Positions 19,758 to 30,000 of a DNA stretch of 64,000 bases are shown here, piece after piece. Numbering within the stretch: the first letter of the stretch is position 1; every line of letters starts with the position of its first letter. A program made the translations under genes and the position numbers. The stretch comes from Tetramitus jugosus (Eukaryota > Heterolobosea > Eutetramitea > Acrasida > Vahlkampfiidae): positions 62,001 through 126,000 of the forward strand of contig OW569360.1 of NCBI GenBank assembly GCA_937625935.1. Direction: 5' to 3'. The notes beneath the pieces were generated by a model that made no database searches, was not told the origin of the DNA, and saw nothing but the letters and a program-made list of their open reading frames with translations.

Positions 19758-22700
19758 ATGACGTTTGCAAGCAACAACGAACATTCAGAACACAACAACG
19801 ATAATAACAACAACTGTGATCACGAGGATGAAATGAGGATGCAAACACCACAACAAGCACCTCCATCACCACCACCTACAGACTCTTCCTCTCACTCATC
19901 AGACACTGATCAGACTGGTGATCCAACGGCTCACACAGAGCTACAACAACAATTGGTCAATGTTCACACCAACAATGATGAAAGCTATGCAATAACCCAA
20001 TCAACCATTGATCAACAACCATCAACATCAATCATCAATGAACAACATTATCAGCAGGAACCATCGACACCTCCATCTGAAATGGAACACAATGAACTTG
20101 TGCAGAGTGCAAACAAATCACCACCACCACCACCACATTCACCCTCACACTCTCCCACTCGAACCACATCATCCTCACCATCACTATCATCATCATCATC
20201 ATCATCTTTGTCACTCTCTGCAATAACAAACGAAAAGGATGCACTCAATCAATCAACGTTGACTCTTGAACAAAAATCAATGACAACAACAACAATTGAC
20301 AACAGTAACAAGAAAAACAACAACAACAACACAACATATGACGAGCAAAACATTGTAGTGAGTGATCATCATTGTCAATCTCCTGCAGCAGCTGCCACAA
20401 CTGCTGTGACTCCCCTCTCAAACGAACCGTCTATATTTTTGCAAAATTTTAATGCGTTAGGAGATCTTCCACTGCACTTGCTCAACAATATTGACTTTTC
20501 CTTTGCTATTCCATTCCCGAATATAGATGCGAACAGTATGGCCAACAACAGTGCTGATGTCAGTAGTTTTGTCTCATTGCAACTTCCTCCACTTGATCCC
20601 ATGACCTTCCAACTGCCACCATCCTTGGCAGCGCAACACAGTGGCCATTCAGGTCCTCCAAAGCCACAGAGAATGAACGCTGTTGCGACTGCTGATGATG
20701 ATGACAACGGCGCAGATGATGAAATGCAAGGTACGAGTAATGAACAACAACAGAATGAATCTCAGCATGCGTCAACCTTCTTTCCAAATGACATCAAGGA
20801 AAGTATGATTGAAATATTGCACAAATTAACAATGACACAACTGGTTTCACTGCTTGAAACGAACAAACTGTTCAACAAGGTCACTGTCAGGGCAAAATTA
20901 TCAAAGAAGAGTGCAAGAAGAGGTCGGAGAGCCAAGGACTCTGGCACACTTGAGTATGCTGAAAGTGCAGTCATCAGGAAAAAGTATTATATTGCAATTG
21001 TTGACTATATTGTTTCTGTTGGAGCAAAACATTTCTTTGCCGAGTTAGACAGATCAGATATGCGTGCCACTTTGAAGGAGTTAATTGAAAAATATGATCC
21101 ATCGAGTGGTGAAGAACTGATCACTAGTGAAGAGAAGAAGATTGTAGCTCAACAAGTTGGAGATGTAGACAAATTGATCAAATCTCAGTTGCGACCCTAT
21201 GTTAAGGAATACTACAAATTGCTCGGTTTTGAAGGTGTTATGAAAGAATTGAGCCACAACACACTCAAGTTATATAGAGAAGTTCTTGAATTCCCTGAGA
21301 ATGAAGCCGAGAACAACGAAAAAGAAACCTTGATGGATGCCGTCCTTGAGGAAATATTTTTACATGGCGCAAAACACTTTTTAGGAAAGTGCAAGAAGGA
21401 CTTTCTTTGTCAGTGTGCAAAGAGGTTTGGATGCAGTGTAAAGGACGGTATTCAGAAGGATCATGTGGTAGCACTTATCTTGTCACAAGAATTCTCGACC
21501 CTTGCTACAGACTCTCTAAGAAGCATCTATTCAACTATTCCAATTGAACAGCCAGAACCTGAATCTGAATCTGAATCTGATCAAGAGCTCCAGCCAGATG
21601 TTCCAGAGAAAGTTCATACACCTCGTCAGAAAACTCTCCGATCAGAGAGTGAAGATGAACAAAAAACGCCCAGTAGGATCAAGGTTCGTGTTAAGCATAG
21701 GGACAATGATCGGCCGTCTATTAAAAAGGGAGTAACTCTTGACGACCTTCTTGGCTTCTACTTGCATGAGGAACTCCGTAATTTCTGTAGATATAACAAG
21801 ATGAATTATAATGGATCGAAGAACGATTTTGCTGAGCGAATTTTGAAATACTTGGAAGAGAATGAACCGATTTGGCAACTTCCTCCGGTTAAGAAGAAGC
21901 GGGCGCGGGAGGAGAAACCTGTAGATGACGCAGATGAGCTAAATTTCTCTTCGTCCAGTGACGAGGAGACGACCAAGCCCAGAAAGCAACACACTCCAAA
22001 GAAAGATAGTGTTGTACGGGCCTCAAAGAAACCAAGATTGTCCTCAGCCAGAGGTCAACAGGAGAGTCTAGTTTTGGAGAGAAGGCCAGTTGTTCTCTTG
22101 ACACCAAAACAACCTCCGAAGAAGTCGATCACTATGGCACCTGCCTCCACAAAGAAGTCAGTCGAACCACAAGAGAAGTCTCAAACATCTCACTTGACAG
22201 TTTCAGAGCGCATGGCGCCAAGCTTCGCCGTTACTCATGATATCCCAAGAGAATCTACAACCCTTCAAACATCAGAGCCACCTCGATCTCCTGCACAGGA
22301 TAGTTATCAGCAAACAGAGAACACTCTGCAGGAAGTTACTCCAGAGAATGTAGTGATCAATAAAGCAGAGAGAGAAATAGCAGCGAATGTAACGGAAGAG
22401 GAGATAGAACAAGGGATAGAAATGGAGATAGAAATGGAAATGGAGAAGGTAAGAGAGAATATAGCAGAGATTGCAACAGAAAGTGTAGCGGAAAATGTGG
22501 TAGAACAGGTAACAGAGGAGGTTACTGTCCCATCAACATCCAAAATGGAGCATGAAGAAATGTACCATGAGAGTGAGCAAACTCAGATACCAATGCAACC
22601 TGAGAGACCCTATGAATCACCTTCGGAAGAACCAATCGACACAAGTCTGAAGGAAATCGAAATGGAGTTCGCAATGGAGACAGAAATGGAGGATGAAAAG

Positions 22701-22967
22701 TCACCTGAAGAACTAATTCCTATTATTTATGACAGTCAACCCACCACGAATGAAGAGGAGACACACTTAAAAAAGCCACAAGACATCGATCTGAATAGCG
22801 ATGACGAAGAAGACCTTGAGTTTGATGTAATAATGGATATTGATTCCGATGACGAGCAACCTGCATCACGAACAATTGAAGTTCCCCAGGACACCGTTGA
22901 GGTCAATGAATACGTGAGCGACGAGGAAGATGATGGAGATATTTTCATTAATCTTGACGAAGATTAA
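19758..22967 (+). CDS. large disordered nuclear-type protein with duplicated helical module and SAP-like motif
   Basis: 1069 aa from ATG 19758; the longer open frame upstream has no ATG. Residues 1-330 are Ser/Pro/Gln/His-rich. A folded helical region spans about 345-600 and holds two similar blocks, one with VGAKHFFAELDRSDM (near 421) and one with HGAKHFLGKCKKDFL (near 536), about 115 residues apart. A SAP/DEK-C-like helix pair (LHEELRNFCRYNKMNYNGSKNDFAERILKYLE) lies near 670-705, followed by basic nuclear-localisation-like patches (KKKRAREEK) and a very acidic, Met/Glu-rich repeat tail. SAP-like motifs bind DNA in chromatin proteins, so a nuclear DNA-associated role is inferred, not shown. 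No known orthologue recognised. Confidence 0.7.
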   Translation: MTFASNNEHSEHNNDNNNNCDHEDEMRMQTPQQAPPSPPPTDSSSHSSDTDQTGDPTAHTELQQQLVNVHTNNDESYAITQSTIDQQPSTSIINEQHYQQEPSTPPSEMEHNELVQSANKSPPPPPHSPSHSPTRTTSSSPSLSSSSSSSLSLSAITNEKDALNQSTLTLEQKSMTTTTIDNSNKKNNNNNTTYDEQNIVVSDHHCQSPAAAATTAVTPLSNEPSIFLQNFNALGDLPLHLLNNIDFSFAIPFPNIDANSMANNSADVSSFVSLQLPPLDPMTFQLPPSLAAQHSGHSGPPKPQRMNAVATADDDDNGADDEMQGTSNEQQQNESQHASTFFPNDIKESMIEILHKLTMTQLVSLLETNKLFNKVTVRAKLSKKSARRGRRAKDSGTLEYAESAVIRKKYYIAIVDYIVSVGAKHFFAELDRSDMRATLKELIEKYDPSSGEELITSEEKKIVAQQVGDVDKLIKSQLRPYVKEYYKLLGFEGVMKELSHNTLKLYREVLEFPENEAENNEKETLMDAVLEEIFLHGAKHFLGKCKKDFLCQCAKRFGCSVKDGIQKDHVVALILSQEFSTLATDSLRSIYSTIPIEQPEPESESESDQELQPDVPEKVHTPRQKTLRSESEDEQKTPSRIKVRVKHRDNDRPSIKKGVTLDDLLGFYLHEELRNFCRYNKMNYNGSKNDFAERILKYLEENEPIWQLPPVKKKRAREEKPVDDADELNFSSSSDEETTKPRKQHTPKKDSVVRASKKPRLSSARGQQESLVLERRPVVLLTPKQPPKKSITMAPASTKKSVEPQEKSQTSHLTVSERMAPSFAVTHDIPRESTTLQTSEPPRSPAQDSYQQTENTLQEVTPENVVINKAEREIAANVTEEEIEQGIEMEIEMEMEKVRENIAEIATESVAENVVEQVTEEVTVPSTSKMEHEEMYHESEQTQIPMQPERPYESPSEEPIDTSLKEIEMEFAMETEMEDEKSPEELIPIIYDSQPTTNEEETHLKKPQDIDLNSDDEEDLEFDVIMDIDSDDEQPASRTIEVPQDTVEVNEYVSDEEDDGDIFINLDED

Positions 22968-23222
22968 AATATGTACTTATTTATAAATATGAACGTCATT
23001 ATCCACACAGTTAACCAGACACATTGTCTCACCAATTAACAGCTTTCAATTCATCAGGCGCCAAACAGTTTCAACTTTACAGAAAACCGGGAAAATGTCG
23101 AGAAATATAACCGAAAATTTCTGGTCAGAAGAACAAACAACAGACAGAAACATTTGAGCTTATTGTTGGTGAATATCGAGCTCAGTAAGAACCTCTAATT
23201 AAGAACCAAATAATCTCGAGGA

Positions 23223-24543
23223 ATGCAACGAAAACCTGAAGAGGGTCAACAAGCCTACTCATTTTCTCAAGCGCCTCAACCAGTGGCCGCTCGAAGTAAA
23301 TACAGAGACCCATTCTCAAGAACCGCCAAGTATGTGTTTTCGAACTCGCAATCAACTTTGACACGAATCTCACATCTCGTTCTTCTTTACTTGTTTCTTA
23401 CTTTGATTCAGAAATGAAAACTCCAATATTATGTGGGACAGGAGAGTGTACAGAGGTAATACATATGCTGCGCAGGTTATGCCGTTGAGTGCCCAGGTAG
23501 AAGTTGAATTAACCAAGAAGAAGGAAGCGAGTATGAAGCGGAAAAGACAACAAGCCCAAGAAGTTGCTCGATTAGAGAGAGAACAAGCGGAGAGAGTGCA
23601 TACACCAGACCCCATTCTAGGGAGAAAACATATCGATATTCAAACCGAACAATATCTGGAGGAAATTACCGATAGAGTGATAGAGGTGGATGCATTCACT
23701 GAAACAGATCCTTTCATGGATAGACCTGCCTCTCCCAAGTTTATACCTCAAAAATCAGGCGTTGATAGAGCAACCCAAATCGACGATGACCTATTCGACT
23801 TTGACTTTGAAGTTGAGCCAATACTGGAAGTTCTTGTTGGCAAAACTCTTGAACAAAGCATGCTTGAAGTTTTGGAGGAGGAAGAAATGGCAGCACTACA
23901 GACACATCAAAGAGAGTTCGAACAGAAGCGAAATGCTGAGTTGGCCGAGACACAGCGGTTAGAAGCAGAGGAGATTAGGAGACATGAAGAAAAAGAACGA
24001 AGAGTTCAACAAGAAAGAGAAAGATTACAAAAGGAAAAGAGTGCAAAGGAGAAGCTGGCCTCTCGAGCTTTCGCAAAAACATTCTTGCGCAATCTGGAAG
24101 TCAAAGTATTCAACAATTTGGAACACCAAGGTTTCTTCTTCGATGTTGTTGAGAGACAAGTTGAAACAGACTTTATGCCATGGTTGATGCAAGAAGTTCA
24201 ATCCAATTTGGACAAGGAGAAGGATGCTCGCGAGCTGGTTGACCAACTCATCAAGAGTACTCTGAAGAAACTTCTGGTGACAGAACAACAAGCGAGAGAA
24301 GAAAGACACGAGAGAGAAGAGCAAGAAAGACAACGAAGGATACGAGAGGAAGAAGAAAGGATTCGACTAGAGCAAGAAAGATTAGAAGAAGAACGGAGAA
24401 GAAAAGAGGCTGAAGAATTGGCACTCCAGGAGAAGAAGGCCCGTGAAGCTGCAGAAGCACTAAAGAACGAGGAAGGAGATGACGAACAGGAAGAGAGAGA
24501 AGATAATGAGGAAGAGGATGACGATGAAGAAGATGACGAGTAA
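23223..24543 (+). CDS. RSPH3: radial spoke head protein 3 (RSPH3/RSP3)
   Basis: Exons 23223..23329 and 23412..24543 with an 82-bp GTATG...CAG intron; 412 aa. RSP3 anchors the radial spoke to axonemal doublets and is an A-kinase-anchoring protein. Exon 1 gives YSFSQAPQPVAARSKYRDP. Across the splice the chain reads NIMWDRRVYRGNTYA, the family signature, which confirms the join. Then GRKHIDIQTEQYLEEI, ETDPFMDRPASPKF, DFDFEVEPILEVLVGKTLEQ and a long Glu/Arg coiled coil. The tail after about 380 is almost all Asp/Glu. It shows that the organism builds a motile 9+2 flagellum. Before splicing is considered, only a start-less partial frame is visible. Confidence 0.93.
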
Positions 24544-24769
24544 AATGCGTCGCATTCTCCAACAATCCACTTGAAAACACCACTGTTCCCTCCACGACAC
24601 CACTTGTACAAAACTATTTCCACATTTGGTTTGTATTATCAAAATACGAATATCGTTTTAATAAAATAGATAGTTTCAATCCATAACCTACTACAAACAT
24701 ATTTGTTTCTTTGTACAGTGCGCAGTTCTTCTTCGCCCAAAAAAAAATAATCCACCAACAATTCGTTTC

Positions 24770-25120
24770 TTAAAATCTTCCAAAGTACTTGTATCTCTCA
24801 TTCTTCACAATATTGTGTGCCTCTGCGCCCAATCGATTCAATTTTGATCCATAACCCAAATCATATTCATACAGAGTATAGGTATAAACAGCAGACAATG
24901 GAAGGAGCATGGCAGAAGGGAACTTTAACTTAACAGCCCAATGAGCAAATGTTCCAATAGTCACCAACGAAGAGTAACCAAATGCCCAACGAAAACGTTC
25001 TCTGCTCTTTGCGACACTCATGGCAACACCCAACTCTGCAGGTCTTCTGAATTTGGAGTTTACTTCAGAGTATTCAGATTGGATGGTTTGTGGTGTGGTG
25101 GAAGTTGTTGTGGTGGACAT
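24770..25120 (-). CDS. PLGRKT-like (plasminogen receptor (KT) / DUF2368 family) small membrane protein
   Basis: 116 aa. A Thr/Ser-rich N-terminus, then two hydrophobic helices (about 50-67 and 70-85). The most diagnostic stretch is LPLSAVYTYTLYEYDLGYGSK followed by LGAEAHNIVKNE, matching the conserved YQYDLGYG...EAE region of PLGRKT (DUF2368). In animals the protein is a two-helix integral membrane protein, also found in mitochondria. A general membrane role rather than plasminogen binding is likely in a protist, and no C-terminal KT motif is present because the chain ends YKYFGRF. It shares a divergent promoter region of about 175 bp with UTP11. Confidence 0.7.
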   Translation of the reverse strand: MSTTTTSTTPQTIQSEYSEVNSKFRRPAELGVAMSVAKSRERFRWAFGYSSLVTIGTFAHWAVKLKFPSAMLLPLSAVYTYTLYEYDLGYGSKLNRLGAEAHNIVKNERYKYFGRF

Positions 25121-25295
25121 GTGTTATGGTGGTTGTTGTTGTTTTGGTTTGATTTTTGGTTTTACGGAAGAAATGCTCCATTTGTTCTTCCGACTCTGCG
25201 AGCGGAGTTGATCTGGTTCAATGAATTCGTGTAGAAAAAAAACTTGAACACACAAAAACAACCACACGACACAAACCGAGAACAACAAGAAAGAA

Positions 25296-26180
25296 ATGAC
25301 CAAATTTTCAACATTGAAAAAAGTGTTACCCCAAAAAACGCACAAGGAGCGTCAACAATTGTCAGGCAGACGTCATTTGGGAGCTCTCGAAAAACACAAG
25401 GACTATTTGGTTCGTGCGCGAAAGACTCATCAACGAAAAGCACAACAACAATTACTCCGACAACAGGCACAACAACGAAATCCGGATGAGTACACTCATG
25501 AAATGACACGTGCGCACCGCACAAGAGATGGCACAACCATTGTTGAGAAGTTGCCAGAGAGAGAGCGGGGAATTGTGACGGAGCGGATGCAAAAAAGGCA
25601 TGTGGAAAAAAATGCCGCCAAAAATTTGAACCTCTTACGATACAAGCATTCAATCTTGGTGAGCAAGATTGAAAAGCTCAAACGGAATTTACACTTTATT
25701 GACTTGAGCAACAACCATGCCACAACATCAGATGATGATGATGAACAAGAAGATGACGACAATAAGCTTAAACAGATGCCAAAACAACCAAAACACACTG
25801 TTTTTGTCAAAAATAACAAGGAGCTAGAGGAATTTGATCCACAAGAGTACTTTGACACAGATGCCAGTCTCGTTGGTCAGTCATACAACAGAATCAAGAG
25901 AGGTGATCTATTGAAGTCCAACCTGACGCGCAGTAGCCCTGAGACTGTCGCTGAACAAAGTCAAGCCACAATGAAACAATACCGTGAATTGGAGAGGTAC
26001 CTGGAGAAGGAGAAGGTTGTCAGAAAGGCACTGAATGATCTCCAAATGGCTCTTCACATTACTGTGGAGGGATCTCAGGTGGAAGAGTATGAGAAAGATG
26101 AAGAAGTCAATAATCCAAACTTTAATACGAAGCTAAAGAATGTTGTAGCTGTTCGTTTCAAGCAGGAAAGAAAGAGGTAA
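25296..26180 (+). CDS. UTP11: UTP11-like U3 snoRNP / SSU processome protein
   Basis: 294 aa. Utp11 is a nucleolar component of the small-subunit processome needed for 18S rRNA maturation. The N-terminus has the family pattern QKTHKERQQ...HLGALEKHKDYLVRAR, followed by RNPDEYTHEM, the most conserved block. Further along, LNLLRYKHSILVSKIEKLKR and FDTDASLVGQSYNR match the expected mid and C-terminal motifs. An acidic insert (SDDDDEQEDDD, about 150-160) lies between helices. The chain is basic overall. The start is the only ATG before the conserved N-terminus. Confidence 0.9.
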   Translation: MTKFSTLKKVLPQKTHKERQQLSGRRHLGALEKHKDYLVRARKTHQRKAQQQLLRQQAQQRNPDEYTHEMTRAHRTRDGTTIVEKLPERERGIVTERMQKRHVEKNAAKNLNLLRYKHSILVSKIEKLKRNLHFIDLSNNHATTSDDDDEQEDDDNKLKQMPKQPKHTVFVKNNKELEEFDPQEYFDTDASLVGQSYNRIKRGDLLKSNLTRSSPETVAEQSQATMKQYRELERYLEKEKVVRKALNDLQMALHITVEGSQVEEYEKDEEVNNPNFNTKLKNVVAVRFKQERKR

Positions 26181-26272
26181 AAGTAAATCCCAAGCGCCAT
26201 GTGCATTTCTCGCAAAGTGTTTTATCTTTTTTTGGAATCCTTTTGTTGCTTGTTCAAATATTTGAACAAAAA

Positions 26273-27040
26273 ATGAAGACACCAGAAGCAACAATGATCC
26301 GTGAGGATCAGACGATGGTGGATGATGAGAGTGAGAATGCTGCTATTCGTCAGGAAATTCGAGAGAATCGCTTGGATGACAATGTCGATCAAGCAACTCT
26401 ACTGATACCAAGGTTGATTTCCAGTGAGATTTTATGTCACACTGGAGTCATTGATCTTGCTTGTGACACTTTGTTGTTGCCACCAAACTTCACACAACAG
26501 TACAGATACTACAAGGTGACGAACAAGGGAAAATCCAGAAGTGCTGTATTCGTTGTCGGAAAAACAAGAGACCAACAGTTGATTGTAAACTTGGAGTATC
26601 GACATCCGACAGAAAGAAATTTCGTGTATGGATTCCCTGGAGGTTTAATCGATTCGGGTGAGACTGTGGAGGAAGCAGCACGAAGGGAACTCTTGGAAGA
26701 GACTGGTTACAGTGCCCCAATTGAAAATTTTAAAAGAATTGGCAGTAGTTTTCCTCTGCCCGCTATTTCTGGCCTTCAAACCTACTATGTTGCTGCCTGG
26801 GATTTGGACAAAGTAGATGAGCCAAACTTGGAGCCAAGTGAGACATTGAAGGTTGAATTAATGAAAGAATCAGAGATTGATCGATTGCTGATGGCTCAAA
26901 TGCATGTGGAAGAGTCATGTGAGAAAGAACAAGAGCTACCACCGAGAGCACTAAGCGTGGATGGAAACTTTGTAACTGCATTTTGGTATTTTCAGAAGTT
27001 TAGCAGTTCGTTTGGGTGTCAAGTAACAACAACAAAATAA
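26273..27040 (+). CDS. Nudix hydrolase
   Basis: 255 aa from ATG 26273; the frame is open upstream but lacks ATG. The Nudix box fits GX5EX7REUXEEXGU: GLIDSGE...RRELLEETGY (about residues 123-145), with all metal-ligand Glu residues. Upstream AVFVVGKTRDQQLIVNLEYR and downstream SGLQTYYVAAWDLDKV agree with ADP-sugar or nucleoside-diphosphate-sugar pyrophosphatases (NUDT5-like), but the substrate is not fixed by sequence. A 36-bp gap separates it from the convergent giant gene. Confidence 0.88.
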   Translation: MKTPEATMIREDQTMVDDESENAAIRQEIRENRLDDNVDQATLLIPRLISSEILCHTGVIDLACDTLLLPPNFTQQYRYYKVTNKGKSRSAVFVVGKTRDQQLIVNLEYRHPTERNFVYGFPGGLIDSGETVEEAARRELLEETGYSAPIENFKRIGSSFPLPAISGLQTYYVAAWDLDKVDEPNLEPSETLKVELMKESEIDRLLMAQMHVEESCEKEQELPPRALSVDGNFVTAFWYFQKFSSSFGCQVTTTK

Positions 27041-27076
27041 AAGGCACTGATGATTCTACAAATTTTTTATTCCAGT

Positions 27077-30000
27077 TTACACAGCTCCATACTTAGTGGT
27101 GTCAGTGATTGGAACTGGGAATGTAGCTGCTGATCTTAATCCAGTGGTGTAGGCAATGTCGTTGTAAGACACTGAGTACAGCATGAAGTAGGTGGCACTT
27201 GATGTTGATGCTGTCAGTGGACTGTTGGTGATGTAATAGCCGTCACTTACCTGGAGATACATTGACACAAACGTTGGAACTGGTGTACCTACGAGCGCAG
27301 ATGTAGAAGTTCTCATGTTGAAATACTGAGGGGATGCTCCGTTGGCATAGAACTTGGTGGAGGAACGAACAACATACTTTTCTGTTTGCAAACTCCACAG
27401 AGCGAACGATGCAACGGTGGAACTTTGGTAGTTGATCTTGGTTCCAAAGTTGTTACACACGACCTGGAAGAGAGTTGCTCTGCTGTCTGAAGAGTTAAAG
27501 GAATTGGAAGCATATGTCATGGCTGTGGAAGCATCAGCAACGTACCACTGATAAGTACCGGTGGAGATACCAACAATTTGACCACAGTAAGCAAAAATAT
27601 CTGTTCCTTCAGTGTATGTGTTACTTGCCACAGCGGTATCAATCAAATCACAACTCTGGGATTGGATTGTGGAAACGACAGTGCTGAGTTGGTTCCAATC
27701 AACAGACAACGACAAGTCCTGGTTGTAAGACAAGTCACGAATCAGAGCCTTGGCGGATGGGTTACTCAAGTAAGGTCCAACACCAATAGACATAATTCTC
27801 CAGTAGCCATCAGCGTCACCAGGCTTCTTGGCGTTGATTCTTCTGGCTTCGGACAACACATCACCACAAGGGTTGCACTTTAGAGGACCACTTGCGGTAC
27901 AGTGATTGCAATCTCTAGCTGGATATCTAGTACTGGTACAAAGGCTTGTGCTCAAATATGAAGCACTTGAACATTGAGAGCAAGAGCAAGGGGTGTTTGG
28001 TTCACCATCGAAAATCGTAATAATCATCTTTGGTACAGTAGTTCCTCTGCTGTTTGTTCCCGTTAGCATTCTCTCAGCACTGAGCACACCACTTCTAATG
28101 TTGGTAGATCCACCAGGGTATGCCAAGTTAGTGATAGCGTTAGTGATTGTTGCTTTGGATGATGTAAGGGGTAGAATATTATAAATACTGCCGTCGAACA
28201 CAACGATACCAATTTGGGTTTGAGTTGATCCACTACCAACATCGAGAGGGTCTACAATCTGTTGCATAAAGCTTCTCATCAGAGCAAAGTTGGATGAGCC
28301 AATAGAACCAGATCCGTCGATAACAAACACAATATCCAATGGTTTGACACACTTACAATTTTGGAATCTGACATCAAGGATGGCATATCCAATTTGTGAA
28401 GGGTCTTGAACGGAATGGATTTGGTATCTGAAACGCTGAGTCTGACATTCGACAGAAGCTTGACTCAACTTCCATGTTCCAGAACTTGGAGAAGTTGGAC
28501 TCACGTTACCGCAGAATCCATTAGCTGGGACTGGAGTAGTAGAACAACCATCTGCAGCACTAATGTAGAACCCATCGAACGCAATAGTACCACCGAGAGG
28601 ATCATTATCATTCACCATAATGTCTGACTCGGTCATGGTGAAGTAGGCACCGTCTTGGTTACTCACAGTGATACTGCGGCCAACAGCATTCAGTCCAGAT
28701 GTAGTAATCACAACAGTAACAGTGTTGGTGACACTTGACAAGTCAGGATCGGAGGTTGATACCATTATCTTGCAAGTTGCAGTTGAATAGGTGTATTGAC
28801 GCACGAAGGTAAGAGTGTTTCCGCTAATCGTTACGGAATCAGCACCTGTACAGGTGTGAGACACAATAGCAAATGTAAGTGCATCGCCATCAGGATCAGA
28901 AGCACCGGATGCCGTCAAATAATTCAATGTGTGCGTTCTAGAATCTCTTCTGGCTGCGACATTCCAAGTATAGTCGTTGGCAGTTGGAGGCAGGCTTGTA
29001 ACTGAAATAGTTAGGATATTGCTTCCTGTAGCACCAACACCATCCTTTCCAGTAAATGGAATACTGTAAGAAACTTTAACTCCAGTTGGAGCAACAAAAG
29101 TAAAGGTGCTTCCCGAAAGAGTCAAACCTGAAGGGAGATTGCTGGCAGAAATTGTAACAGGATCACCGTTTGCATCTGTGCATACTGCAACAACACTCTT
29201 AGTTTGTCCCTTTTGCACAGAGATGGGTGCTGGTTGACAGACTGGAGCAGCGTTCGTGAAGGTAATGGTCGCAGTTGCGGGACCAGAGTTCACGAGTCCA
29301 TCATTATACACATATTGAACTTGAATACTTGAAGCAAAGTATTCAGAAATAACAACAGAAACATCATTTCCAGTACCGGTCAATTGGCCTCCAGAGATGA
29401 TAGAGAGCGTTAGAGGATCTGAATCAGCATCAACAGTACCAGAAGGTAGCAACGAATTGGCACCAGTCAATATATATCTACTCTGGCCATAAACTCTTGA
29501 GATAGAAATACTCTTGCTTGGAGCAACAGGAGGGATATTAAGGAAAGTAATAGCGATTGTTCCTTGAGAAACAGCAATTCCATCTGTGATTGTGTAGGTA
29601 ACAGTAAGGCTACCAGTGGCCTTGATGGCGTTACTTGGAGTGAGTGTAATGACACCGTTGGACACAGTGTACATTGTTGAACTCAAGCCCACCAATGTGC
29701 TTTGAACAGTCAAGTTGTTAGTATCAAGATTGTCAGCATCGGTAGCGTCAGCCTTGGCACTAAATACATATGATGAGCTTGTGGACCAATGGGCGCTGGT
29801 AGTGTAAGACTTTGCAACTGGTGCAGTGTTGTAAACAGTAATGGTTGCTTGTCCAACGGCAGTCTGGATTCCATCAGAGATGGTGTAGGTAAGTACTTCT
29901 ACTCCTGTAAAGCTGGAAGGAGGATTATAGGTGATAGTACTTCCAGAGTAAGTAATTCTTCCAGTGATCGAGCCTTGGTTAGAAGTGATAGATAGAATCG

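Noticed and set aside
20035-20248. Minus-strand Met/Val/Asp-rich frames
   Set aside because: Shadows of Ser/His/Pro codon repeats in the plus-strand gene; pure low-complexity translation.
24198-24642. Minus-strand Ser/Leu-rich frames of up to 141 codons
   Set aside because: Antisense of the Glu/Arg coiled coil of RSPH3; reverse of GAA/GAG repeats always gives open Ser/Leu frames.
25124-25653. Minus-strand frame of 163 codons opposite UTP11
   Set aside because: UTP11 on the plus strand has clear family motifs; the antisense frame is Phe/Val/Cys-rich noise.
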